DNA of 64,000 nucleotides from Takakia lepidozioides (taxonomy: Eukaryota; Streptophyta; Takakiopsida; Takakiales; Takakiaceae). The number at the start of each line of letters is the position of its first letter. The stretch's first letter is position 1. This document shows positions 24,194-36,620 of the stretch, piece by piece. Position numbers and translations under genes: made by a program. A model generated the notes under the pieces. That model was not told where the DNA came from and searched no databases. It saw only the letters and a list, made by a program, of their open reading frames with translations. Where the stretch lies: positions 51,255,053 to 51,319,052 of the forward strand of contig CM060732.1 of the NCBI GenBank assembly GCA_030704615.1. Reading direction: 5' to 3'.

Positions 24194-24541
24194 TGTAACA
24201 TGGTAGAATCTACAAGGTTCTAGATGGAGGAGGAAAGTTCCCTAGAAGTTTCCAGAGTTCCTAAGAAGTTTGACTTGAGGCTCTCAAATCAAACCTCTAA
24301 GATATTCATATTATGGAGAGTAGGTCAAATCTTTGATAAAGTCATGTTGTGGAGAATATGTCAAACCTAGGAAGGTTGACTTTATGAAGTTTTGACTTGA
24401 GGCTCTCAAGTCAAATCTTTAAAATAATCATATTGTGAAGGGTATATAAACCTGTAATGAAAGCCTAAAAGGCATCGAGTTGTTTTGGGAAAAAGTTGAG
24501 AAGTACTTCTATTCTAGTTTGTGTAGATCCTGGGTGTTACA
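24194..24541 (+). mobile_element. LTR of an LTR retrotransposon with initiator-Met primer site
   Basis: The segment begins TGTAACATGG and ends TGGGTGTTACA, so its ends TGTAACA/TGTTACA are inverted repeats as expected of an LTR. A TATA-like GTATATAAACC lies near 24439. Immediately downstream, TGGTGTCAGAGC (24543-24554) differs by one base from the standard plant primer-binding site for initiator Met-tRNA (TGGTATCAGAGC). No second copy of this LTR was found in the window, so the element is truncated or disrupted. Confidence 0.75.
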
Positions 24542-24559
24542 ATGGTGTCAGAGCCTAGT

Positions 24560-26210
24560 CTTTCTTAAAGTTGGGAGTGAATACCCTCTTTAGGACGATT
24601 CGATTAAGATGTTTTTTTTTTAAGAGACTTTTATTATTAATATTTTTAAGTGTTGAATAGATAGTAATGATGGTGCGTCATAACGATAGTATAAGAATTT
24701 TATGGACTTAAATCAACCTCATTTTCGTGATTTTCCTTCGGAGTGTGAGTTTAAAATTATATGTCATTGTAAGGCAGAAATTAGAGATATGATAGTACAG
24801 AAATTTGGAGATGAACAATATCAAGAAGTGTTACAAAACCCACGACTTGTCGTCTTTCCTATAATTATAAATTGGAATGTATACATATGTGTATATACAT
24901 AGTTCATGGATCGAGGTAGATATTTTCCGCCTAATTTTCCACCACCAAATATATTTAGTATCAATGTGTGCGTCATCGACAAACATAATCTTGTAAGATT
25001 TTTAGTTGCAGAATTTGGAATATAATTCATGAATCTTGTCATGAGTTCAAACGTCCTTTTTGTATTACCAATAGTCACGTACGGGATGGTTTGGGATTGC
25101 ACTATTTACATACTGTATTAAGATAAGAGAATAAAGATAATATACATTAATCTTAGAAGACAAACACCACGAAAGAATGAGTAATGAAGCAACACATCTC
25201 CCTGTGCCCTGCCACTGCTGGATTCAGCAACATGATCTTGGGTTGCAAGGTTCACACTGTAGGTCAGTGTCTTGAGTTGCTCAAACATAGCAGCTGTTAA
25301 TCTAGCAACAAGATGAAATTTGGAGATCAAGGTTTATGTGCCCAAACCTTTCTTTGTAGGAAAATAGTTTTAATCCTTGTGATTCAGTGGAGGGCTAGCA
25401 TGATTGCTTGACTGGGAGTGCATCCCTTGTCAGGAAAATGTTGTACTGGAAATAACCTTGTTGGGTTCTGTATACTTCTTTGTTTCAGACCTTCATTGGG
25501 TCTGTCAAGGATTGTGATGTGTCGACTACCTTTGTCTGCTTTCTGGCTTGGTCTGGATTGCAATGAGGCCAGCAGGTTGTACAGTCGTACTTCTTCTACC
25601 TTGGATGTGGCTATGACTATCTTCATTTGAACATTGTCCGTTACTCAAATTCGAGTTCATAGTGTATTAGGCTCCCACTGTCGGATTTCCTTACATAAAC
25701 CGAGTGTGACATTCACCTTGACATGGTATAAACCTTGACTTGGGACTTAATCATGTTTGAGGCCACCTAGTTGTTCTCGCCACATGGGCGTTGAGTAGAG
25801 TTTACATGTGGCCCTTGTGGCGATTTGGGAAAAATGAAAACAAAATCAAAACACTATATGTTTTCGATCGCACGGACATCGTGGTGTGAAACCCTTAACC
25901 CTAAACCTAACTAATAGCACATAGCTCTCTCTTTCCTGCTGCAACTCTTGGCGTTTGCCGAGCCTCTGCAATCCGGTCATCATGGGTCGTATGCACAGTG
26001 GCGGGTGAGCTCTAGCTTCTGCTGGCAGGCTTGCGTGTGTGTTTCTATAATTTGTTGATCACAAGGGTGAATGTCTGTTGTGTTAAGCTGTTGCTTTGTC
26101 TGACGTGTAGGAAGGGTATGTCCTCGTCAGCCCTACCTTACAAGAGAACTCCATTCGGCTGGCTGAAGATCACATCCCAGGAGGTGGGTCACTTGTGAGA
26201 TTTCGTTCAT
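24560..26210. other. Presumed interior of a disrupted LTR element
   Basis: This lies between the LTR/primer site and the gag fragment. A 66-codon plus frame at 24702-24902 begins MDLNQPHFRDFPSECEFKII. No known domain is seen, and 25120-26200 may be unrelated insert DNA. Confidence 0.3.
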
Positions 26211-26212
26211 GA

Positions 26213-27830
26213 GTGATCCATCAGACGGTGTGTATAATGGAGCGCTTACACAAATTGCAAAATGTCATTGTCACGACCCAACAACAAAATATTGTGTTGA
26301 TGGAGGAGCTTAAACAAGTGAGACAATCAACCACCCCACGACTGGTTGCTGGTGGGTCGGATATGTTACTGCAAAAGATGACCAAGATGTGCAAGGTCGA
26401 GCCGTATGAAGGAAGTCGTGCCATGGGAGTGCTAGAAAGATGAATTTATCGAATGGAGGTACATCTGTATTTCCCTACATCAAGCGATTTGGACCATGGA
26501 ATGTTCATACGATCTTTTCTACTCGACAATGCTTCAACATGGTTACAGACATGGGAGAGAAGACAGATTGCAAAAGGAGAACCTTTACTATACCTTGAAA
26601 GCGGGACTGCTCCAATAATTCAAGGCAGTAGCTGCTGTTACAACTGCTCGAATAAAATTATGGAATTTGGAACAACGTGGGAGTGTGCAAAATTACATTG
26701 AAGATTTTTTGAATCTTCAAGTCCAAATCGAAAACATAACTCCTGTAGAAGCTTTAGACAACTTCAAAAGAGGATTGAAGAAGAAAATTCAAGGAGAGGT
26801 AATTTTACGCAATCCGGTTGATGCCCACGAAACAATTTCATTGGCCCAAAAGATTGAAGGGACGCTACCAAGATACGACGAAGGTATACACGTTCCATTG
26901 AACCAGTACGGACCAACGCCTATGGAGCTTGGAAATCTTCGAAGACATGATAACTTCCAATACTTTCAAAGAATCAGATTTGGAGAAAATAACACACAAC
27001 GGCGAATGAAATTGAATGACAAGGATGTGACCTCCTCAACATTCTCACGAACAGAAAGACAAAGGGAAATTAGACAATGTTACAACTGTGAAAATACGGA
27101 CATCTTGCGGCCAACTGCCGAAGTGGAAGGTACAATCGACAAACTTATCGAAGACCTCTTGACAGTTTAAGGAGAGGAGAAGATAACGAACATCACAATG
27201 AGCAAGAAAACGAGGACAACCAGTAGTAGACCTCGCGGTCTTACTGGTTCTACAAAGAAAAGAAAAGGCAAAGGGCCATACAAGGAGAAGAGACAAATCA
27301 TTCATGCGGGCAATAAAGAGACGCAGTTAATTGTGGCAGATGGAACCTTGGAAGGTATTCATGTGAGAGTGTTGATAGACCATGGGGCAACAGAAAACTT
27401 CTTATCTAGAAATGTTGTCTTGAAACTAGTCCTCTTCGAAAAGGATGAAAGAGATGAAGTAGAAATGTCAAATGGACATATAGAGGCCATTGAGACTATA
27501 CTTAAAAGCATAGAGTTGTCGATCGGTAAATATAGAGTAGCCTTAGAATAACGAGTGGTCAAACTGGCTCAATATGACGTAATATTAGGCATGCCTTGGA
27601 TGGAATCTCACAACCCCGATGTTGATTGACAACGAAAGATAGTCAAAACCCAGAATTGGGAAATATGGGGAGATCGAGTGAGGACACCATATCAAAACCT
27701 ACCATCATTTGTTATAGGTACTACAGCTATATGTAAGAAAGACGTATTATTTGTAGGTTTAATAAGAGACGTGGAAAATCCAAAAAAAAAAGTGAGGTCC
27801 CTATAGAATTACAGAGTGTATTGAAACACT
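26213..27830 (+). pseudogene. Ty3/gypsy-type gag and protease, decayed
   Basis: Across shifted plus frames the order is gag, zinc knuckle, protease. Gag is represented by LLDNASTWLQTWERRQIAKG and, from 26667, QRGSVQNYIEDFLNLQVQI with LDNFKRGLKKKIQGEV, the usual gypsy retrotransposon gag core. CYNCEN begins a CCHC knuckle that is lost to a frameshift near 27100. The protease at 27198-27551 has VLIDHGATENFLS, where His stands in the position usually taken by Ser or Thr after the catalytic Asp, followed downstream by a TAA and then VILGMPWMESHNPDVD. There is no reverse transcriptase after it; the sequence ends in unrelated DNA by about 27830. It may belong to the element whose LTR is at 24194. 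Confidence 0.7.
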
Positions 27831-28407
27831 AGAAGCATTCGTGTCTTTTCCGAATCGACTGCATGTCCGCGACCACTCCGGGAACCACTTGGTAGTAAAC
27901 AGGACTACTGGAGAGTCGAAACAGACAATGTGGGCCCACGGGGGCATTTCAGACGGCGGACAGAAGTGGGGTCAACGACTCCGGAGTCGTAGCAGAATTC
28001 CGGGCTATTTTACGAATTGCGTAAATACATAAAATTTGAAAAAGCCAAAATTATAAGTGGTTGTACTTATTGCACATGCGACTACAAATTTCCTTTCCTA
28101 ATTCGATTAATGGAATAAAGATATTTATTCATTAAAGTGAATATGTAGTCGACTCAACGACTCCATGAACCACTGCGCATTCATTGCACCCATGATTCGG
28201 CATCTGAATTTGGTTCTGAACTACAATCATACTGTAAATATAGGTTTGTTTACAAGACAGTACGTACCACATTCCGGGACATTATCGATATTATTAACTG
28301 TCTCGCCCTTGCGCGCTTGCAGGACTGTACAAAATGGATTCTAAGGACAGTAAGAGTCCTTAGCACAGCTCTCGTCTACGAGCTGCCAGCTTAATGGACA
28401 CTGAGAT

Positions 28408-29320
28408 TCAACTGGGCTCACTATCCGTATCCAAAGAATCTTCCCCTTCACTGCCCACATCTGCAATTTGCCTTGCAGTAATTACCAACCCTGGAATGTC
28501 TTCCTCATTAAAGGTAACTGCTCCTTCCAAAGAGACTGGTTCGGCCGTATCTGGTAGATTTTGTGGTTCCCTCATACCCTCGTGGTCGGCATTCTCCCCT
28601 AGGTCCAGATCATGGATGTCGGCCACGACTCGTTTGGCCCGGGGGTCCTTGTGAAGAACCACCTTCCATCCCGGCGCATGGGTGTCATCTGAAAAGAAAA
28701 CTTGCTCAACTTGCGATGGGAAGATGAATGGCTCTTCATCTTGTGGTAGCATTTTTCTGAAATCAGCAAGGAGGAACCCGTACTCATCTCGTTTCATGGT
28801 GACATTCTCTCCTACCATATTGGCTTTTACCCAAGAACAACGGAATAGAATTGGCTTCACAAGACCATAGTCTAGTTTAAGGATCTCTTTGATGACTCCT
28901 ACATATTGCACAGGGCATGAAATTGGATTCCGATCTCATGCACAACTCCTACTCTCTTGTTCAAAAAATGATGTCACTCCGCTGTCATAAGTCACCAGGA
29001 GGCTGGTGTTGGCATCGTCCACTCTATAATGATTGCCATATGCTTTCATTGACCGGTACGCCAAAAAGTACGCAGCGGAGAAGGTCCGCCTGAAAACGGA
29101 TCGGAGTGCATTTGCAAAAGCATGGCGGAGGGGCGGTCGTAGGTGCAGATCCCCGGTGGAGTACCCCACAACAATGGAGGAGCTGCAGCCCTTTACAGTG
29201 TGGGTCAGATCTGCAATTGCAGTGTACGCATCAGAGAACGAGGACCCAGATGAGGGCACGGTGAGTCTGTCATTCCCCCCAGGGCTGATTGCCACTCCTT
29301 GCATATGCCAACCAGACAAT
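28408..29320 (-). pseudogene. DUF4216-type fragment of a CACTA (En/Spm) DNA transposon
   Basis: Two minus-strand frames are continuous except for one TGA at about 28934. Upstream is MKAYGNHYRVDDANTSLLV with GVTSFFEQES; downstream is YVGVIKEILKLDYGL, LFRCSWVKANMV, KRDEYGFLLADF, FIFPSQVEQVFF and GWKVVLHKDPR. This order is that of the DUF4216 domain of plant CACTA transposon proteins, where a conserved Cys-x-Trp and a SQVxQVFY-like block occur. An acidic tail ends at 28408. The TGA could derive from CGA by methyl-C deamination. No transposase core or CACTA termini were found close by. Confidence 0.7.
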
Positions 29321-29344
29321 CCGCAAGTATGTTTGACTGACCAC

Positions 29345-29780
29345 TAAACATGTCTCAAAAGCTGCAGATCACTTAATTGGTTTCAAAAATCATGAAGAAT
29401 ACTTTATTATTCAAAAGTGAAGAACGAAAACGGAGACATTGTTGGCGTTTAAATGTACTGTCATGTATGCTTGCCTAAAACTGAGATGAAGGACTATATC
29501 ATGGTGATTCAGCACATCCCTAGTGAATCTCTTGAAAACTTCTCGGGTACCCAGAAAGTGATCATACTGATTATTGTGGGTATTCGGTGGAACCACATGG
29601 AGATTCTGAATTGGTTCAAGTACACTCCGGTGTGCCCGTGAAGTATCTTTCCATTTCTAATGATTCCGAATGGTCGGAACTTACAGTTGACGTAGGTGTG
29701 TATTGTGCCAAAAATTGGGCCAATGCAGCCGATCCGGGTCTGAGGTGGCTAAAGTATCCTATTGGTGGGTATTTTGGGGA
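29345..29780. other. Spacer with short open frames, no identified gene
   Basis: A plus frame at 29587-29802 runs into the foldback element and ends inside it. It shows no known domain. Confidence 0.25.
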
Positions 29781-30225
29781 TGTGAAACTAGCTAGGAAAT
29801 AGCTAGCTTTTACATATTGACATTTGGGATTGGCCCAAGTGTCAATCCAGGGGTCAAGGCAGATTTAGGCCCTGGAGTGGTTATCTTCACGGCAAGCACG
29901 GGAGGCTCATCTTTCTCGAGTTGAGCCTCACCGCGCCTAGCTATGGCGCCGTAGTGTGGATTCCCCATGGCGTGGGGTGCACTTGGCTTGACTTGTATTT
30001 GAGTGATGAGGTTATATATGCATGAGTTTATGCTTCAGCTTTGTGAGCTCGCATGAGCTTGTGCTTGTATTCTTCTTCTTTATCACTCGAGAAAGATGAG
30101 CCTCCCGCGCTTGCCGTGAAGATAACCACTCCAGGGCCTAAATCTGCCTTGATCCCTGGATTGACACTTGGGCCAATCCCAAATGTCAATATGTAAAAGC
30201 TAGCTATTTCCTAGCTAGTTTCACA
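29781..30225. mobile_element. Foldback (MITE-like) element with 140 bp inverted arms
   Basis: The left arm (29781-29920) starts TGTGAAACTAGCTAGGAAAT and ends CTTTCTCGAG. The right arm (30086-30225) is its near-perfect reverse complement, with only a few mismatches over about 140 bp. The 165 bp centre has no open frame. The arms should let the whole 445 bp form a hairpin. No clear target-site duplication is visible. The ends do not match the other elements in the window. Confidence 0.85.
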
Positions 30226-30910
30226 CTAGTGGTAAAATAACTTGACAAACTTAAAGCTGCTGACCCGGGAGGAACGTCGCAAAAATATCCTATTGGTGAA
30301 TAATTGTCCTGATCGTTTGATTCAGGGGAGTAGGTGTCAGGCTCCTCTGTGGATGGAATTGTAGAAATTGGAGATGATATAACATGAACTCCTTCGGAAG
30401 GTCCCGTCATAATAACTGCAGCTCCGCATTCACCTTGTGAGGAGGGTGAAAGCGTTGTCTTGTGTCCGGTATGTTCCATCTTCTTCTCCTCCTTCAGAAC
30501 ACGAATCCACCACACTGGAAGAATCATCAAGAACTCGTGCTCAGTTATAGACTATACAGAATGAGACACGCGAAGAACACGCAATCGCGCGTATTTGGTC
30601 CACAGTTTTTCCTCCAATAACGTAAAATCCGATTGTAAGCAACAACGAGGTTGTTAAGCATGGCAAACAGAATCCATATACATGACTTTGTTCATAGAAG
30701 AGTATCCTGACATCTGTTATCCCAAGAAAATTCTTCTGAGGTGTAGGAACAGCAGAACCACGTGCGATCGCGCGTTATTGAGTTGAGGAACAAATGAACT
30801 AATTTCATCCCAATGGGAGAAGTCTATCGGAAGGATTATTAAAGTACATTGAGAACATTGAGGATTATCTAGCTGGGAGTCGTTTTTATTTATATTTAGA
30901 GTAAGACTGA
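30226..30910. other. Spacer with diverged palindromes
   Basis: A minus-strand open frame (30530-30204) enters the foldback element, as the plus frame does on the other side. Variants of the GCGCGATCGCGC palindrome occur near 30575 and 30768. No gene was identified. Confidence 0.3.
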
Positions 30911-30914
30911 AACA

Positions 30915-31421
30915 AAGAAGTCAAATTCGCGCTATTGCGCAAGGTTCAATAATTGCATAATCTTTAAAATTGAAAACAATGAGTTCATTGTCCTACTAAT
31001 GAATGATTTCTTCGACCCCTTACAGTTTGGTATTAGCTACTGTTCGTTAGTGCTCCTGTAGGTGACGGCTTATACTGAATGAAACACGCGCGATCGCGCG
31101 CGCTCTTTTAGACTCCATTTTTTAATGCCTCAACTTCTCCAGGTGGGGCTTCAGATAACCCATCAAAAAATCCTCATTCTTTGACATCACATCTTCACTG
31201 TCTAAACCCTAAACAGTGGTCGACATAATCGATGAACAACCTAATCGATGTTTACGACAAGTAATATTTCAAACTGCCCCGGACTTTTGGATTGATATTT
31301 GGATACTATTGTATACTATTGGGTCCACACGGAACACCTCCGTCCATCATACATAAGAGTGATTATGCCACCACATACAGGAATTATCATACTCTGTGTG
31401 CATGGCAAGACATATAAAGTG
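30915..31421. repeat. 686 bp tandem repeat, copy 1 (interrupted)
   Basis: This matches the repeat units at 35491-36620. It shares TTTGGTATTAGCTACTGTTC, ACGCGCGATCGCGC near 31087 and GAATTATCATA near 31381. It is cut at 31421 by the LTR element that occupies 31422-35491, and the repeat resumes on the other side. Confidence 0.75.
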
Positions 31422-32283
31422 TGTCGTGCACCTAAGCATCGTGCCACAACATACATCGCTGTCAACCACACAATCTAAGCACACAATCCTAGAAAGTTAT
31501 ACCACAATTATAATGGAAGTGAACATAATGGAAACCCTCCACTCATGAATCCACTCAATCACATAAACTAAGTCAAGCCAATGGCACCCTTGCTAAGGGA
31601 ATCCACCCTACAAAGCCCTCACCACACTCCCTCTCAATACCTAGAGCTATGGAGGTGAGAGAGGCTCATGGAGGCTCAACTACAAGAAGATGAACCTCCT
31701 CCATCCTCACAAGGGGAAAACCTATCCCCATGTCCCAAGTGAGGCTCGACACCTCACTTGGCATGTGAGACCAAATGAAGTCCCAACACACAAAATATAA
31801 ATATAAATATCTAAAATGTCCTAGTTAAGTAGAAGTAGGTAATTCTAAATAACCATGACTAAAACCATGACAGCTGTCGTGCACCTAAGCGTCGTGCCAC
31901 AACATACATCGCTGTCCACCACACAATCTAAGCACACAATCCTAGAAAGTTATATCACAATCGCCCCCCTAACTGGTGATTAGGTCCCTCTAACACCGGA
32001 TAGCTGACAAGTATCCATCCCAATAAGATCATTGCTTGGTCATCAATCGCCCAAGTCCCAGTATCTGAAGGCAATAGATCAAGAGGCCGGGTGCAAGAAG
32101 ATGAGCCTCCTCCATCCTCACAAGGGGAAAACCTATCCCCATGTCTCAAGTGAGGCTCGACACCTCACTTGGCATGTGAGACCAAATGAAGTCCCAACAC
32201 ACAAAATATAAATATAAATATCTAAAATGTCCTAGTTAACTAGAATTAGGTAATTCTAGATAACCATGACTAAAACCATGACA

Positions 32284-33130
32284 GCTGTCGTGCACCTGCC
32301 TCCAAACATGTCTAGCAAACAAATCCTTGAGTCAGGTGGTTGTCAGGTAATGGGCATTGTGTCCAAAGGAGCTAACTGAGGAGGTCTAGGTGATGTCACT
32401 GAACTCCCCTCACTCACCAATGGATAGGCCTCCTGCCATGCTTGGTGCACACACTCGCCTGCTCCTCGATGCAAATTCCCAATTGTACCCCACAGTGGAA
32501 TATAAACAGACACATGAGGAAGCAAATCAGCCTTATATGCCAATTGTTTGTCCTCATCAGGTGGTGGCCTATTATCTGCATGGCTATTTCCCTCCAAGAG
32601 CTCACCACCCCAAGCCACCACCCCTGACAATGCAGCCAATGTGGGCATCATGTTCCTATGATCCACCGCTACATTCCCAATAAACCGCACCGGGAGCAGT
32701 GCACGTCGACCATCCCCTGATTGCCATTCCGGCCTGTAGGATGTCGTTTCCTCCCAAAAGTCCAAAGTAAAGCCCATGGGGTTCAACACAGTCCCACCAA
32801 CAAGCACATCATATGACATCGCTTTCGTAACAATGGTTTTAGCTCTCATGACTGAGCCGTCGGTAGGATGATCCGGCTGCAATCGGATGAAGAGCTCATG
32901 GCGTGTAATCTCTCGCGCCTTCTCTGAACCACCCAAAGATGTTTGAATTTAGAAAGGGCAAGGCTCCAAATCTGCCTCTATAAGGCCCAAGCCTGCAATT
33001 GTTGCTTTCCCCAACATCAATGGCTATGCTCCCGAGTCCAACAAGACCCGCAGTGGCCTATACCTCCTCCCGGTTGGGCCACCCAATTGAAACACTCCAT
33101 CCTGATTGTCCACCAGGACTACCCCATGAG
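32284..33130 (-). pseudogene. Retroelement protease region and following domain, truncated
   Basis: RPLRVLLDSGA at about 33050-33030 is an aspartic protease active-site motif, followed directly by a TAG. The open frame 32936-32343 then reads TIVTKAMSYDVLVGGTVLNP and GFTLDFWEETTSYRPEWQSG, the usual continuation in gypsy-like polyproteins where a protease-linked YDVLLG block precedes the next domain. After a TAA, DSRICLLDMFGG appears just before the LTR junction at 32283. It resembles motif I of a cytosine-5 methyltransferase but is cut off. Confidence 0.45.
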
Positions 33131-33720
33131 TCACCATGCTGCGCTCAATGGCTGGCCTAGCTGGCAACTCCTACAACCTTGCAGCTGCCGCTTGCCATGG
33201 CGCAGCTGTGGCTGACTTCACCCTCGAATCCAAAGCATCCATAGACTGCACCTTATCTGCTATCTCCGCAGATAGTGCCGATGCATCACCACTCTCACAA
33301 AGTCTAGCTGCTAGTCTGAACACAGCAGCTGGCCGAATCCCCGGCATTGCAATGGTCATTGATGGAACTTGGCAAACCGGTAGCCGCCCCCAACAATGTA
33401 CTGGCTGCACCTTGTTTTACAGCACCACCCACTGGCATTTCCCAAGCCACACCAACTCTACCCAATGGTATTCGTGGCTCTACCTCTGACACACTTGGGC
33501 TAGCGGGTGCCATTGATGGCGTAGGTGACAATGTCTCAGCCAATGTAAAGGACTGTGGAAGCCTTGTCTGATGACTTGCTTCCCCCCTTTGTGGATCAAA
33601 ATCCACATCCGCTCCTCTTGGCTCAGGAGCACGCGTTGCTGCTCGAGTGAGAGCAGCAGCAGAGTCCAATACATGCGAAAGCCCTGCAAGTGCGGCTCCA
33701 CACATGAAGCCCATACCAAT

Positions 33721-34537
33721 CTAGTCTTCCCTAGGCATAGGAGGTTGTGCAGGTGGGGCTTGAACCTCAAGCCTTGGAGCTGGCGCAACATGAGTAGTAG
33801 CCATGGCAGCAAGACGTTGCTCTAGCTGGGCAAGTCTATCCACCATGCCTTGGTCATGACCTTGACCCTGACCCTGACCCTGTACTCCTTGGTTTTGGTT
33901 ACGACCTCCACCCCGACCTCTGCCTCCTCTACCTCTCTGGACTACATTGCCTCGTCCTCGGCCACCATTGTTCCTTTGGAACTGGCCTGGCCGTAGCTCA
34001 GGATGCAAGCCATAACAATGGGCCTCCTCATGCCCATACTTTCCATAATGCCCACACTGTAGTTGTGTAGGCTGTGCCTATGCCGACCCTTTGCCTCTCT
34101 CCGGGCAATCCTTCTTGACATGGGGTCCTCCACAATCCCAACAAGTCACACCCGACTGTTGTTGGCCTGAGAATGAAGGAAGATACCTCTGCATCTGAGA
34201 TCCTCTCTGTCCTTCCCTCGGCTTCACCTGAGCCTCCTTGTTGCCTTGAACACGTTGGGATAGTGGTTGTTGTTGGCTAGGAGCCCCACTTCATTGTGTC
34301 TCCTTGCCAAACCCCACCATGACCACTCGCTCCTCCACCATATTGAGCTCTATCCGCTCTGCCAGCAAAAACACAGTTGCTAAGGTGGGTTGGTCCACTT
34401 GTAGGAGAGTTGCATCCTGCACCCTTCTCCTCAACTCCTTGTCCAGGATCCCATACCAGAACTGGAAGCCGCACTTGGAAAGCATGCTCCACACATGTGC
34501 CACTTGCTTGGTCAACCACTTGTTTCACCAAGAGCAA
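33721..34537 (-). pseudogene. Gag-like protein with zinc knuckles and Gly/Arg/Gln-rich tail
   Basis: Broken minus-strand frames give a gag core (SKCGFQFWYGILDKELRRRV, then LATVFLLAERIELNMVEERV). A CCHC-like knuckle follows (CWDCGGPHVKKDC, with three rather than four residues before His), then a second knuckle-like CGHYGKYGHEEAHC. After these come an RGRG/GQGQG-rich stretch and a short helix (VDRLAQLEQRLAAMA). Stops near 34300 and 34080 break the frame. It is the gag part of the LTR element that contains it. Confidence 0.65.
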
Positions 34538-35490
34538 TCCAAGAACTCATAGACTAGCAAAAGCACTCCCTTCTAGCGCCTTAGCTTGCTTGTTTGTCAA
34601 CCAAATGAAACCCCACTTGACTTCATTTCACCATGGATAAAACAACCATTTCTTAGCTTCTCTTGAGCTACTCAATGCTCCTCAAGCTATCCTTGTTGTA
34701 CTCCTTCTATGGTGTTTCTAACCCAAGCATGTGCCGCTCTTTGGCTTCTCTTTCACACCATGAATAACTAGAGCTTGCTCTTGAAACCCTAGTGTCTATC
34801 TTCTCCACACACAAGACGCTTCTCTTGTGATGCAAGAGCTATTTTCCAAGCTCTCAAACCCTTAGTGCATATACAAGCACTGTCCCTTGCAAGACCATGC
34901 AAGCTTTGTGATGTAAGAGCTCTCTCCTTAAGCGCTCCACCTCTATAGAGCAAGGTAATGTTTCTCAAACCCTAACAACCATGTTCTCCACGCCACAAGG
35001 ATTTTCCTTTGCAACACCTGCAACACCTTGCAATACAAGAGCTCTCTACCAAGCTCTCTCCAACATACAAGTGCTAAACTAACCCTTACACTCCGCACTC
35101 ACAAGCATAAGGATATCTTCTTGTAGTGATAATGGAAGTGAACATAATGGAAACCCTCCACTCATGAATCCACTCAATCACATAAACTAAGTCAAGCCAA
35201 GGGCACCCTTGCTAAGGGAATCCACCCTACAAAGCCCTCGCCACACTCACTCTCAATACCTAGAGCTATGGAGGTGAGAGAGACTCATGGAGGCTCAACT
35301 ACAAGAAGATGAACCTCCTCCATCCTCACAAGGGGAAAACCTTTCCCCATGTCCCAAGTGAGGCTCGACACCTCACTTGGCATGTGAGACCAAATGAAGT
35401 CCCAACACACAAAATATAAATATAAATATCTAAAATGTCCTAGTTAAGTAGAAGTAGGTAATTCTAGATAACCATGACTAAAACCATGAC

Positions 35491-36620
35491 AAGTGCGACG
35501 GAAGATTTTAGTTGACATTGTATAATGTGAACTAATGTCTTCCGAAACACTTTACAGTTTTGAGTATGCACTCAAACATATCCTCATATGTGTCTTTAAT
35601 CATCTGGGTATCAATGGTGTTATTGTTAATTGCTAGAATACAAGTACCAACCAAATGAAGCACACGCGATCGCGCGTGCTTCTTCAAGGCATTCTTTCGC
35701 ATCACATCTTCAATTTCTCATCCAATGCAGTAAACTACGGAGTCAAATTCGTGCAATTGCGCAAGGTTCAATAATTGCATCATCTTTAAAATTGAAAACA
35801 CTGAGTTTATTGTCTTACTAATCAATGAATTCTTCGGCCCATTACAGTTTGGTATTAGCTACTGTTCGTTAGTGCTCCTGTAGGTGACGACTTGTACTGA
35901 ATGACCCACGCGCGATCGCACGCGCTCTTTTAGACCATTCTTCGACATCATATCTTCACTGTCTAACCTGAAACAGTGGTCGACATAATCGATGAACAAC
36001 CTAATCGATGTTGACGACAAGTAATATTTCAAACTGCCCTGGACTTTTGAATTGATATTTGGATACTATTTTATACTATAGTGTCCACACTGAACACCTC
36101 CGCCCATCATACATAAGAGTGACCATGCCACCAAATACAAGAATTATCATATTCTGTGTGCATGGTAAGACTGATAAAGTGCGACGGAAGATTTTAGTTG
36201 ACATTATATAATGTGAAATAATGTCTTCCGAAACACTTTACAGTTTTGAGTATGCATTCAGACATATCCTCATATGTGTCATCTAATCATCTGGGTATCC
36301 ATGGTGTTGTTGTTGGTCGCTAGAATACAAGTATCAACCAAATGAAGCACGCGCGAACGCGCGTGCTTCTTCAAGGCATTCTTTCGCATCACATCTTCAA
36401 TTTCTCATCCAATGCAGTAAACTACGGAGTCAAATTTGCGCGATTGCGCAAGGTTCAATAATTGCATAATCCTTCAAATTAAAAACAGTGAGTTTATTGT
36501 CCTACTAATGAATGATTTCTTCGACCCCCTACAGTTTGGTATTAGCTACTGTTCGTTAGTGCTCCTGTAAGTGACGATTTGTACTGAATGAAGCACGCGC
36601 GATCGCGCGTGTTTCTTCAG
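35491..36620. repeat. 686 bp tandem repeat, copies 2 and 3
   Basis: AAGTGCGACGGAAGATTTTA begins at 35491 and again at 36177, a period of 686 bp, with the following several hundred bases closely similar. Each unit carries three GC-rich palindromes of the GCGCGATCGCGC type in otherwise AT-rich DNA (for example 35665, 35752, 35910 and 36350, 36432, 36594). No open frame is conserved between copies. Confidence 0.85.

Larger units (their letters stand above)
31422..35491 (-). mobile_element. Minus-strand LTR retroelement, apparently non-autonomous, with extra LTR copies
   Basis: The insertion splits a 686 bp tandem repeat. The left flank ends AAAGTG and the right flank resumes AGTGCGACGG, giving a 4-5 bp duplicated target. 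The minus strand runs TGTCATGG...GTGCACGACA, matching LTR end rules. LTR-like copies lie at 31422-31872 (full, 451 bp), 31875-32283 (middle replaced) and 35123-35491 (lacking the last part). The interior carries gag with zinc knuckles and a protease motif, but no reverse transcriptase or integrase was found. The multiple LTRs suggest recombination or nesting. Confidence 0.7.

Noticed and set aside
35105-35122. CACTA element terminus (CACTACAAGAAGAT on the minus strand)
   Set aside because: No partner terminus in inverted orientation or 3 bp target duplication was found, and a similar string (ACTACAAGAAGAT) lies inside the LTR copies, so chance or LTR origin is likelier.
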